Position numbers and translations under genes: made by a program
Assembly: GCF_002078875.1 (NCBI RefSeq)
Contig: NC_034412.1
Location: 10,020,041-10,084,040 of the forward strand
From: Numida meleagris
Taxonomy: Eukaryota > Chordata > Aves > Galliformes > Numididae
DNA: 64,000 nucleotides
Reading direction: 5' to 3'
In this document: positions 12,563-23,700 of the stretch, in pieces
Layout of the letters: every line of letters begins with the position of its first letter
Position numbering within the stretch: the first letter of the stretch is position 1
Notes under the pieces: generated by a model
What the model was told of the DNA's origin: nothing
Seen by the model: the letters and a program-made list of their open reading frames with translations, nothing else
The model's database searches: none

Positions 12563-13256
12563 CTATTGATAGAATGACTGATGTGCTGTGTGTGCCTCTA
12601 TGAAAAGCAGTTGTCTCCCCTGGGCCTTGTTTATGGGCCCGTAGTACCCGAGCACCTTGTGAATGGTGATCACTTTGATGTAGGCTTGTGATTTCAGGTG
12701 AGAACCTCACCGAGTTGTTGTAGAAACACCACAAGGTCCTACAAAGTGAAATAGTAAAGAGGGGTCCCTTCTCTTTTATGCTTCAGCTGTGCGTGAGTGC
12801 AAAGGCTGGTCTTTGCCATCTGAAACTTAAGCTCTTTCTGCTTTTGGGCAGGGAAGGGATGAGATCAGTCCTTCCACATCAGCACTTTTCTTTGTCTTGT
12901 TGTTTTCTGCCCTACTAAGTCTGTCAGGGTCTATGGCTCATCTGGAAATGAGTCTGCAAACCTTGAGGCTGGAAATCATCTTACCTGATTTTAGTTACCT
13001 AAATCTTAGACATAAATTCTAAGATTGTCATCTAGACTCTCTTCAGGCGGTGAGGAGTGATAAACAGCCCATGCCATTCATCTTACCTCTTCTAGACGTC
13101 TGCCTTAGGTTGGAATGATTCACACTTTGGAAGCGCCTGTGCTCTCCCCAAGCTGCTGGGGAGGTGTAGGTGAGCGGTCAGAGCTGGGCCCCAGCTCTCA
13201 CAAGGAACTTTGTCTGACAGATCCAATAGCAGTCTTCTTCCCTCCATAGAACAGAG
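12563..13256. other. Unique spacer between two CR1 fragments
   Basis: About 690 bases between two CR1 copies of the same orientation. The CR1 consensus does not continue into it, so the flanking copies look like independent insertions or old remnants and not one interrupted element. No gene is seen. Confidence 0.55.
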
Positions 13257-13455
13257 TAGAATCACAGAATCGTTAAAGTTGGAAACAAACTCTAAGATCA
13301 TCTAGTCCAACCATCTACCTACCACCAATATTACACCCTAATAATGTCCTTCACTGCCACATCTCCACTGCCAACACCTCCCTGGGCAGCCTGTGCCAGT
13401 GCTTGACCACTCTTGTGGAGAAGTTTTTCCTAATATCCAACTCAATGTCCATTAA
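13257..13455 (-). mobile_element. CR1 retrotransposon, truncated 3' end
   Basis: Starts with TAGAATCACAGAATCGTTAA and continues with AGATCATCTAGTCCAACCAT, then CCTCCCTGGGCAGCCTGTGC and TTTTTCCTAATATCCAACTC. These are the reverse complement of the CR1 3' untranslated region. The match fades after about 13455. It lies in the same orientation as the copy at 12383-12562 but differs in sequence (for example a CTGCCAACACCTCC segment absent from the first), so the two belong to different subfamilies or insertion events. Confidence 0.93.
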
Positions 13456-16080
13456 CCATGGATGTTGTTTATGAACATTGTAATGTCATATTGTCCCTGT
13501 AAAAAGAGTGATCTGTGTCCATCTCCCTGTTGAGATAACCTGGTGCTTGTTCTGATGGAGGTGGTGGTCTGTGTGTGATGGTGTTTGTTTAGCTGAGGAA
13601 CAGAGGAGGTTTTTAAAGTGAGAAGCTAAGTGCTTTGCCAGACATCATCATTCTGCTATCAATTTTTCAATCAGATGTATTTTAAGGCCAAAATTTCAGA
13701 GCTGATGAAAGAATTTGGAAGGCTAGTTTCCATCAGAATTGAAGATCTCATCTTAACTACTTTATATTTACCCTGGTGTTTATCTGTGATGTGATTGCTT
13801 ATCCTTGTGTTTATCTTTGAAGGGGAAAGACTGCAGGCATTCCTCACCCCACCCGAGATACAGACCTCAAAATACAGAGGGAAGACTAGAGCTTGGAACT
13901 GGGCTAGTCCTCTTAGCTTGCTGCTGGGAGCACAATGGTGGCAAAGTGCTGTGACAAGGGACCCTGCTCTTGAACTAAAGACGGGAACTGGGCTGACAAG
14001 ACGATTATGGTATTTTGGCTCAGCTGGCAAACACATCCCTTTTGGACAGACTGGAAATGTTACACTGAGAAGCAGTTAGTACACCGTTGTGTAAGGTTCC
14101 TAATGGACTGGAGCCAGAATGCTCCATTAACCACATACATATAAAATATTCATTGTGCTTGGGTTCTATTGCCAAGCTGAAGAAAGGGGGAGAAGCTTTG
14201 TGTATAGAGATAAAACTGTCAGTATTGAGGGCTGAAGGAAGGAGTTGATAACGTGTTCTAAAATCTTTTATTCTTTTTAAGAGGAGAAGGATTTTGAGTC
14301 TTTGGCAGGGGGCAAATGGGTGCATAAGATTAAATGCAAGACTTGTTGCTGGGTATTATATTTCATGTATAATTTTCCAAAGAGTGAAGGCACCTCCTGT
14401 CTCTGTGCCAAACCTCCTGATCTGTTTTATATTGTGTAGTCTCTGGAAATTAAACTCGGGGTCAGTCTTTAGAAAATAAAAAAAAAATGTGAAAACCACG
14501 ATTGTGTTCCCCAAAATACTACCTTCTAAATGGAAGGGACCTCTCCTAAATACAGGAGAATGAGGATGGTGGTGATAGGAAATATAAGCTCTAGATTTCC
14601 TCCCTGGAAAATACAGCTTCACCTGTTTTTGTCTGGTTTTAGATGTGCAGTAAGAGAAGCTTTCTCTTTTCTCGGTGCTGAATATCCAGTAAACTTATAG
14701 AAGGGATTTGTTTAGGAGAGTTGGCTTGATTTGCTGTTCTGCTTGAACATTGCAATAAGGGAAATCATAAAATTGCATTACAGATTGACTGAGTAAATGT
14801 GTGCAAAAGATAGTGTCCGTGCAGCCCATCTGTCCTGCTGGAAGGTGACTTTGTGCCTCCACTTATGCAAGACATGATGAAAGGACAACAGTCCTGCAGG
14901 GTAGGAAGAGACAGGGCACACTGCTGTGTGGGACTGATAACTGGGAATACAAGGCTAAGAAGGAGCATGTGGTGGTTTGCCTAAATTCTAGAGGCTTTTT
15001 ATCTTGCAGTGTCAGAGCAGCCTTTAAGAGGATACTGGAAAAGAGCTGGTGACCTTCCTTGTGCATCGTGTCTGGTCATGGTTGTATGAGCACTGAGAAA
15101 ATATATGGGAGGGCTCCAGGAGGGAAAATGTAGTATTTTGACAGGATAGGGTGGTAAAGACCAGGAACTCAATTACTAGTATTAAAGAAACGCTTCCAGT
15201 AGCAGGTGCAAGGTCACCCAGACAAACAGCAGTGCAATGTGTGGCTGAAGAAGTGAGGTGGACTCAAGGAATTATTTAGACTACTTAGAAAAATGAGAAA
15301 CCCTATCAATGAATGGATATGTTTTGCAGGAAAGAGAGTTAAAAGCAAATAGTAGGGAAGTCCTTAAAAATGATTTGAGATGAGGACCTGGAGAAGAACA
15401 CGTTTGTCTTGATGATCAGTTCCCCAGCATGAAGATGCCCATAGGTCTGTGTTCCTGTGGTAGGATAGAACAGCCAGGTAGGATAGGAGGATAATACAAT
15501 TAAATTCAGTTAATATAAAATAGAGCAGTCTAGGCAATTCCACAGTTAAACAAGGCATATGCAGATTGGCAACTAGACCAAGACCAAAACTACCTGTCCT
15601 TTTTTATAAATATGAAATGTATATAATGAGGATGGGTGAATTGTAATGTACTGGCCTCCCAGAAATCTTAGTGAATGAAGCTAATCAGTTTGAAGCTGTA
15701 TTATCAGGACACTCATTATGTAGAAATGACAAGAATAGATTTTGCTGTTGGTGGAGTGAGTCACAGTATGTTGGAAATCAGAGTCCAATAAGATAAATCA
15801 GTTATCTGTATCATCATTTACCACCCAGTTACTACGGATTGAATGTTGCCATGCCAAATCAAGAAAAAAATTATAATAAGGTTACCCTTTTAAACAGCTG
15901 ACCACAGCACTGACAATGTCCATGAAATACTAAGAAAGATTACTGGCAATGGGATGATAGTATGCAAGAAGGGAGGCTGGAGAAGATCTGTCCTCGGTAG
16001 GATATAAAGAGTAAGTTTTAGTCACTGCTACTTGAAGAAACTCATGAAACTATAAAAGGGAAGGACACACTTGATTGAGG
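13456..16080. other. AT-rich non-coding sequence, possibly old CR1 5' remnants on the right
   Basis: No gene is recognised. The part from about 15600 onward has the same AT-rich, decayed character as the ancient CR1 that becomes recognisable from 16.1 kb. It may hold the endonuclease end of that element, but I could not match it confidently. A 121-codon minus-strand frame (13671-14036) shows no recognisable domain. Confidence 0.45.
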
Positions 16081-18018
16081 CCTGGTTTCAATTAAAGCCA
16101 TTGCACTGAAGAGTTGATCTGCAGTAGCGTCCACTGCGCAGTCAAATTCAATACTTCTGTAGGAAAAATACTTTTAAAAAAGTAAACACCATGAGAATGT
16201 TGTTCTCTTTGTGAACCAGTTTAAAAAACACTAAAGGAACATGTAAATGAGCTAAGTAACATCCCTATAAATCAGAAAGAAAACATATCTAGTTTAATAA
16301 CTATAAAAATAACTATAAAAATAACCCAGCATCAGCAACAAAAGATTTAGCACAGTTAAACAGTAGATAAGGAGGACTATTAGAAATAAAAAAGTATCTT
16401 TAAAAAGTGGGCATCATCCCTAAATGTAGAAAATTGAGAGAAATATGATCTCTACCAAGTTAAATGTAAAACCATAACAACACAAACTAAGATAGTTTGA
16501 GCAGTGATTCACAAAAGACAAAAACTAATGACAAAAGCTCTTCCAAACGCAACAGGAGCTGGAAGTCTGCCTGGAAACGGTGGGATCAACAAATGTCCAA
16601 GGTGTGAAAGGAGCAATTGAGGTCAGTATGGAGGCTGTGTTGTGGATAGAAGAAGGCACTGAATGCCTCGCAAATAGGAAGTCCTCCAAGGTTTGAGGCT
16701 AAGGAATGGCCTCAAATTGAATTGTTAATAGAGGAGCTTTTAAAGCAGACTAATGAAATGATTAATAACAAATCACCAGGACAAAGGATATTCACTCAAA
16801 TGTTCTAAATAACTCTGGTATGAAACTTTTGGGTTCAGTTAGTCTTGATCCCAGAGGTGGTAAGTAATGTGACAGCAAACTTAAAAAGGGTTCCAACAGA
16901 GATTAAAAAACAAACTACAAACTACTGAAAGTCTGGCTTCAGTGTCAGGGAAAAATGAGAAGAAATTATAGCAGAATTAGTGACTTTATACTTGAATATG
17001 TTATATTGCAGATGTATTAACACAGCCTTTATAAATAAAGGCATGCATCCCAAACCATGAAGTTCTTTGAAGGAATGAATAAGCTTCTGGAGAAGCATGA
17101 GACAAAAGGATCCTGAGATCTTGAGAGACTAGACAATAAAGTGGTGGATGAAAGTCAGTGTCAAAAAGTGTAAATAATACAGGGGAAAATATTTTTTACC
17201 ATTCATGATTCTAGGTAGCTATGGTTTCTGTATTCAGGAAAATGATCAGTAAAGCCATTGTTGCAGATTTTCCTTAAATATCAGATCAATGTTAGTAGTC
17301 ATATAAATGACCAAAAAGAATTCTTGGAGTTAGGAATAACTGAGATGAAAATAAATCACTTATGCCATTGCAGCATATCTTAGAGGGACAGAGGCATTGA
17401 TTTCCCTGCAGTGCTCCCTGCATCTTCACTGCTGTGTGCGGGGCTGCTCACTCAAATTGGAAAAAGTTGCAGTAGAAGTAGAAAAGACATAGAAAAGAGC
17501 AGTAAGAGTAACCAAAGCTCTGAAATGTCAAATGTTCACTTTTTTTTAAATCGAAATGAAGTAGTGTTTCTCAGCCTTGAGAACTGAAGAAGCATTTGGT
17601 ATAAGTTGATAAAATTATGAGTGATATGGAGGAGGTGAATGGGAAATAATCATTCCTTCTTCCTTTCAACATAGGAACCAGGAGGGCAGATAAAATGAAA
17701 TATTATTTTTAGTGATTATATTGTGTAAGTTATAATGGATACAGCAAATGGTAACATGAAAATAAATTTAGAATAGGATCAACCAAAATTCTCTAGGATC
17801 CATTCATTGTAGGCTACTAAACACAGTAACCTGTATGAACTTGGAGGTTGCCCCAAATCCTTGAATTGTTTGATGGCCAGAAACTGGAAGGCTGTGACCA
17901 AAAAAGGGTCATTCTCTGCAAAGCCTGCATCATGCACCTTTTAAATATCTGGTTTTGGAAGGTGTTGCAGGTAAACCGTTGGGCTAGGTAAAGCTTTGCT
18001 GTGCCATGCGCCAGCATT
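16080..18018 (+). mobile_element. Ancient, degenerate CR1 LINE with reverse-transcriptase remnants
   Basis: This stretch follows the order of a CR1 open reading frame 2 and its 3' end, with heavy decay. Near 16114-16165 it has a segment ending GTCAAATTCAATACTTCTGT, like the CR1 region between endonuclease and reverse transcriptase. At 16764-16781 the codons read Asn-Asn-Lys-Ser-Pro-Gly, the non-LTR reverse-transcriptase motif usually followed by Pro-Asp-Gly. Around 16868-16980 come the equivalents of the 'AN(V)...FKKG' and 'RPVSLTS' segments, and at 17060-17076 GAAGTTCTTTGAAGGAATGA. Near 17595-17700 lies the 'KI(M)SGVE.VN...RTRG' equivalent, and at 17800-17818 TCCATTCATTGTAGGCTAC. It ends with a GGGCTAGGTAAAGCTTTGC segment (17980-17999), like the older CR1 3' ends of turtles and crocodilians. 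Many frame breaks make it inactive. Confidence 0.75.
16299..16325. repeat. 12-bp tandem repeat inside the ancient CR1
   Basis: The unit AACTATAAAAAT is present at 16299-16310 and 16311-16322, followed by a partial AAC. It is probably a replication-slippage product in AT-rich decayed sequence. Confidence 0.8.
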
Positions 18019-18583
18019 TGTGTATCCTTTTGCTATCAAGGTTGAACCTGTTTTAACTCCCAGTTTTGTTTCCTACTTTGCCCATTTTGTGCCATCTCAG
18101 TTCTCTTTTAATATTCCTTTTCCTTTCTCAAGGTTTGCTTGAGCTTTTGGCCCAACTGCAAGTACTTTTCCTACTTCATTTGTAACTCTCTGTGTTTGAG
18201 CCTATTAATACCTTTTCATATGTGGAGATCAGCATTTTGCATTTTGTTCTAAGAATCTCAAAATTTCAGTCTGATTCACAGAGTCAATTGATTTATAAGA
18301 GCCAGTTTAACAATGCATTTAGCACAGGACTAAATATAAGCCTATGCTTAAGATATGTGGATCTCAAGCACATGTTTAAGTGCTTTGCCAGGTAAAAATA
18401 GAAGCATGATTTAACAGTAGTCCTGACTTTCCATTATGCTATTTTAGTTTTATGCTGATTTAACTCCAGCTAACTCAGCCAGGATACAGGACTTAGTTTG
18501 GAGAAGACAGCTTCGTCTGAAAACAAGTTATTCCAAACCCTAGAGCTGGAAGAAGTTCTCTAGGATTGAATATTTACAAGAAA
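18019..18583. other. Unique AT-rich non-coding sequence
   Basis: No gene or repeat is recognised. A 67-codon plus-strand frame (18192-18395) has no visible motif. Confidence 0.5.
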
Positions 18584-18650
18584 GGGTGTGATGGCAGAGT
18601 GTTAGGCTGCTTCATCTGAATTCATGGTGTGAGTTTGAGTTTCATGCTGG
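18584..18650 (+). repeat. tRNA-like SINE head (degenerate)
   Basis: About 67 bases read like a decayed tRNA. There is an A-box-like TGGCAGAGTGTT (18592-18603; consensus TRGCNNAGYNGG) and, 29 bases further on, a B-box-like AGTTTGAGTTT (18632-18642; consensus GGTTCGANTCC) with the CpG position lost. A few acceptor-stem-like bases (GGGTGTG at the start) have no good partner at the end, and no anticodon loop can be assigned. I therefore read it as the 5' part of a tRNA-derived SINE and not a functional tRNA gene. The family is unknown, and the body after 18650 is not recognised. Confidence 0.5.
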
Positions 18651-20865
18651 AATTGCACAACACCCAGATACAAGTGGGTGTCTGGCCATGCTGACAATGT
18701 TAAAAGCATCCAGATGTGAATGTTTTTGGCTATGGAAACTTTTGTGCTTTAACTATGCTAGCCCAGTTTTCTTGGGAGAATAATTGGATTTCTTCCTCTG
18801 GTGAAGGTTTCTTCAGTTTAAAATGTTGAGGAGTGAAGAGATTTGCCTATAATAAAATCTATAGACCTGAGCCTTGAAAGCTAGTTGCAGGAAATTTCAC
18901 CTAGATATCCCGAAGATACAAGCAGATATTAGGTGAGGGAAAGAAATAATGCAGTCCTTGTTTTCAACTAAACTGAAAATCAAGAAACCTCAGCTGTAAT
19001 AGAGAGAAGAATAGCAGAATTTTGTAAATATTATGCTAGAAAGATGAGATGCTGCACCCTAGGTTTGATAGCAGTCCAGAAGCATGTGAATGAGACAGGA
19101 GACTGGATTCTTTGATTTCTGGTGTTGGATACTTGTAAATCACAGAAACAGCAGTCTAATTTTGCCTGATTTTGTTTTGTACTACAGTTCACCCATCAGT
19201 TTGAAAAAGAGGTGACAGAGCAAACAGTGCCTGACTCTCCATGGAATGATCTGGATTTTTGCTGATTGCTTTCAGCTGTGCACAAATTGCTGCCCTGGAA
19301 TTTGAAAGGCTACAACTTGAAATGGTTGAGAACTCTTAGTTTTGAGTCGTCTTCCTGAACATATTTCTTTGTTCTGGATTGGTTGTTTAGCAAGAATAGA
19401 AGGAATAAGGCCTACAGATCCCCTGGAACTGTGTGAAAGAAGGACTACTCCTGCTCCATTGGAACCTGTGGTCTGCAGATGTCCCCAGCAAGACCTTCTC
19501 TGAACATCAGGGAAGGGATTGTACTGGAAGTTTCAGCAATGTCTGCCAGGCAAGAGAAATGAGGAACCAGGACAGTAGGTGAACCTGAAGGTACCTAAAG
19601 GAGGTCCTGTGTTGAAATTAAGTATGGTTTATGTTAGAAAGTGTAGCTGAGACAGTCTCCTTGTGAACTTTGCAATCATATGGCAATGATTAAAAGTCAC
19701 GTCAAAAGTAAGAGAAGAGCTCACAGAGAACACAAAGGAATATTCAAAATGCTATAAAAATTCTATTTTTTTGAAAAGTTATGCCTCCATATCTAATGTA
19801 GCCTGCACTTATCTGCTATCAGTCTGTGTTTTCCTCAGAAAAATAAAATTAGATACATGATGTTATAGAAATCTTAAAGAAATTTTTGTATCTTTGAGTT
19901 GCATGCATGGTTTCCCCAATTACATTTATTCTGAGGTCTTTCAAGACTGGTAGGATTAGTTTCCTTTTTGGGCTGGGGAAGTGAAAGCTAATGCCAGATT
20001 GTGTAGGCAGCACTGGGCTGATGTGAGCGTAATATCAACAGCCATCAATATCTGCTGATATTTTCTTGACAGCAGTTGAAAGTGACATGGTGAGGCCCTA
20101 GGGTGCTGAAATAATATATTTTTGCCATCCCAATATGGGAAAGGAGGTGGAATCCTGGACCTGTTGGGTCCAGAGGCCAGAGCAGCCACCTGCATGAAGA
20201 TATGCAGATGCTTGGTTTTACCATTGACGTGGGAATGCTGCGATAGCATATTTCACCATGATAATAAAGTTAGTCTCACTTTAAAATGGTGTCTGGTATT
20301 TTTTGAAAATGAGGTTTCAAGAGATGGCTGCATTGTTCTCCAATCCTGATCAGCAATATGATTTTTTCTTAGATTGAAGAAAATATTCTGAAAAATCAGT
20401 GCAGCCTGCGGGTACACATGTCATTTAGATGGAGAGGTGCAATGGCAAAACACAGAGGTGCAGGACTTAGTTTTCAAGGGTGACTTGTCCTGACATTCTA
20501 CATAACCTTCAGAAATAGGCTTATCTGGTAGTTCCATGGCAAATAGGCAGGTGCACTGTCTCTCAGTGTAACAGAAGCCCAGTTTGGGTCGAGGAAACAG
20601 AGAAGCTCATGTTCACATGGACTCTGAGCTGGGCTTTAGGAGCATGGGGCTCCATTACTTGTTTTCCAGTACTCACACCTGATAATCAGCTTATGAAGGC
20701 AAGCGCAGCTTTTCTGTCTGGTAAGGGAGCAAACTCTTCATGCCTTTGAAGCCCCACCAGGTGAGTATGAGCTCTTGGTGGGTGGGATGAGGATGAGAGA
20801 AGAGAGATCTCCATTGCTGTTCACAGATGTGCCTGGGGACCCAGACTGTACACAGACACATCTAT
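18651..20865. other. Unique AT-rich non-coding sequence
   Basis: No gene is recognised. Small frames at 19956-20249 (minus) and 20122-20349 (plus) overlap each other and look like chance. Confidence 0.5.
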
Positions 20866-20942
20866 CCAAAGTCACCTCAGTTTCTCATCTCATAGCATGA
20901 GACAATACTTCTGCACTGTTTGCTTAGCTGAGTTGTTCTTAT
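20866..20942 (+). repeat. MIR/CORE-SINE-like fragment
   Basis: The segment contains AAGTCACCTCAGTTTCTCAT and then a purine-rich stretch with ATGAGACAATACTTCTG, ending GAGTTGTTCTTATCT. This follows the order of the MIR core and tail (AAGTCACTTAACC... CCTCAGTTTCCTCATCTGTAAAATGAGATAATA... GGGTTGTTGTGAG) with deletions. MIR elements were spread before the amniote radiation, so old fragments are expected in birds. The match is short, so some doubt remains. Confidence 0.5.
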
Positions 20943-22964
20943 CTGTGGGTTCCTATAGTGGATGGAGAGAGCACGTGGGGAAAAAAAAAATGAACTGATC
21001 AATTTAACAGGCGAGATCAGTCAAGGCTTCCTGGCCAAGAACAATGAAGCCAACTTGTTTGTCAGGACCTATGAGAAATTTCAATACTCCTGATGCATTC
21101 CTGGCTTTGAACAGAGGACTGCAGTCCTATAGCCAGTCAGCCATTTGTCCAGGTGCATATGTATAAAAGTACAGGCTAAACTTTGTGCATCTGAAGATAC
21201 ATAGGGAACCATAACCTCACAATCTTGTAGAGAAACAAAGGAAGGATTGTTGACTTCAGCTTTGCCACCTTAGATCTCTGGGTTTGGAACTGAGATCTCA
21301 GCCATGGAAAAGTACTCTGCTGGAAATGGGAAGAAAGCAGTGGGTGCTCCCCTCCAGCCACCTCCACCTGCACCTCCACCTGCAGCTCACCTCCAAGTTT
21401 TGGTGCACAGAAGTGTTTCATGTGAACAGTTGCATCTTCGGAGGAGGCTCTTTCTGATATTTTATCACTTGAGTACAAAACACAGATTCTTTTCAGATGT
21501 AAAGCCTCCTCGTGTACACGTGTGGTGTGCCATGTACCTCACTGTGAGTGAGATGGGTGCACAGCTAATAGCTTCTTTCATAGACTAGGTGTCCAGCTTC
21601 AATTTACTGTTTATTTTCCCTTATCCTGAATTACATGTTAATGCTGGTATAACCTCTGTTTCTCTTCCCTCTCCATCCTAAATGTAAATTGACTTGCCAC
21701 AACCTGCCACCCTCCAGAAATTAGAAAGCCTCAGAAGATAATTTGCTGCTGGTGCTGATAGCATCTGTTTATTTTAATACACCCACCAGTTAGGCCATGC
21801 TTGCTTGCAAATGGGGAGAAAATGACCTTCAGTAAAATTGCAACCTTAACATTTCTGAAAATTCACCTTTCTTGGCAGTCAGCTGCTGGTAATCCAAAGG
21901 TCCATGTTTTCAGGGAAGCAGCAAACCAAAGCTTCATGGCTTAACTGTCAGCGAGGCAGAGGGTAGCCTACAGCTTTTTTTGGAGAATAAGGAAACATAG
22001 AAACATTCACAGTAGGGTTGTGGCTTTTAAAAACACTGTGCCCCAGATCTTCTCAGGTTGCCTGAGTTCATTATTTTCATAAGCATGAATAGTGCCTCTG
22101 CTCCTTTGCCCATGAATCCCCAATTAAAGCTGAATTGTGGTGCCCCAAAGAAGGTCTGGTTAGAGCACTATCACTCAGAAAATCAGATAAATTAAGAAAA
22201 CTAGAATTTGAACTCAGCAGCCTATGAGTTCAATCTGTTGACTAGCTGTGATAGAATTTGCAATAATGGCACAGAAAGGACCTTCTTTGTATCCTGCAAA
22301 TAAGCAGAGGATAAATATTTTCCCTGGATAAGGAAGTAACTTTCACTTTGTTGGTACTCGGGAGTATGTTAACAATCAGATTCTAAAGTTACATATGCAA
22401 ATCACTGTTTGTTTGTTTTAAATTTAAGTCCTAGAGTAACAGACTGAAGATCTTCCTAGGTCTTTCATTTATGGGGAAGTTCTAAAGACATAAATTTTTA
22501 TCAATATTTAAAATAGAATGCTATTGTTGTTAATAATTAATACTAATATTAACTAATATTAATAGCTGGAAATTCAAAGGGACTCCTCCAATAAATGATA
22601 TACTGAAGTAATTACGGATTATTGGAAAATAATTTCAGTCAACTGCAGCTGGATGAGAAAAAAAAGACATCTGTTTGCTAATTATACTAATGCTGGTGTA
22701 AGAACTTCCTATAGGCCTTTAACTTGCTCCCAGATTTGGGTATTCTTTCATAAACTCAGATGGTACAGGATCAAATATGAAGTGGTACGCGAATTACAAC
22801 TATTTCAATTATAGATCTCAAAGTGGGATTTGTCAATAGTTTTGAAATGTAAACATATGGAATACCAATGTTCCTAGTGGGATTCTACCAGTAATCCAGT
22901 CTCTGCTTTGAGTTGTTTAATGGTGTAGCAGTGACTGGAAGGAGACATTGACTCCACACTGCTG
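20943..22964. other. AT-rich non-coding sequence, possible second MIR-like piece
   Basis: At 22156-22250 the words GGTTAGAGCACT, GAGTTCAATCTG and GACTAGCTGTG occur in the order found in MIR, but with about 45 extra bases between the first two, so I hold this as possible only. At 21360-21395 there is a CCTCCACCTGCA-type imperfect repeat. At 22525-22565 there is a very AT-rich patch of ATTAATA words. No gene is recognised. Confidence 0.35.
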
Positions 22965-23700
22965 ACATTAGCAGATGGCGTAAAGACTGGCTTAGCACAG
23001 TTTGGATCCCTCGATAGAATGGAAATGGCAAATACTTTTTAGGATTCTACAGGTAAAGGAAATTAAAGCTCTGAGATTTATGTACCAGATGGGATAGAAT
23101 GTGTTGGGAAACAAGGGACCTGGAAAATGATTGAGGTTTTGAATGGATAATTGGCTGAATGTCACTTTTCACTCCAACTTGCCAAAGAGGCTAAAGCAAT
23201 CCTTGGATCCTCTGTAATGCCTATTTGATATTCCCTGTTTGTATACCCAGGAATCACTTTACTGCTGTGTTTGGCATGGGCACAACTGCTTTGGGAAAAG
23301 GCCATCCAGCTGTGGTACCCACAATTAAGGAAGGATGTTGAAAAATTGGAGATATTTCAGAGAAGAGCCACAAGAATGACCAAAGGATTGGAAAACATGC
23401 CTTAGCAGTGAAGCCCATCTACTTAGCTTACTAAGCAGGAAGAAAAGTTTGAGTACTGCTTTCAAGTAAGCCTTATAAGGAACGTGATTCAAAACCAGAA
23501 GCCCCTTTGAGGCACTAGTATATCAAGAACTGGTAGTCAAAAGTTGGGTAAGTTCATACTATTATGCAAACTTCAACATTTGACAATGGACACCACTCCT
23601 GGAGCAAAAGACAGGATTGTGGTTTGTTCTGTCATTATCAAGTGGAGATTGGATGCTTTTTCTGCCTGGTTCGTGCAGGAATTCATTCAGAGCAGCCTTG
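22965..23700 (+). mobile_element. Ancient CR1/L3-type LINE, 3' half
   Basis: It begins with TTAGCAGATGGCGTAAAGAC, the counterpart of the reverse-transcriptase 'FADDTKL' segment. At 23190-23215 and 23243-23290 lie counterparts of the region before 'YCVQFW'. At 23310-23410 comes the best block: CCACAATTAAGGAAGGATGT, then TTGGAGATATTTCAGAGAAG, then AGCCACAAGAATGACCAAAG and GGATTGGAAAACATGCC. These correspond to the widely shared CR1 C-terminal sequence (PQ.KKDV..LE..QRRATKM..GLENM). Near 23641-23665 GATTGGATGCTTTTTCTGCC matches the end of the frame. The reading frame is broken many times. It is an independent copy from the one at 16-18 kb. Confidence 0.78.

Noticed and set aside
18584..18650. 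Functional tRNA gene
   Set aside because: No acceptor stem pairing, no clear anticodon stem-loop, and a degraded B-box.
21360..21395. CCTCCACCTGCA imperfect repeats as a coding proline-rich repeat
   Set aside because: Very short, in frames on both strands without context; treated as simple sequence.
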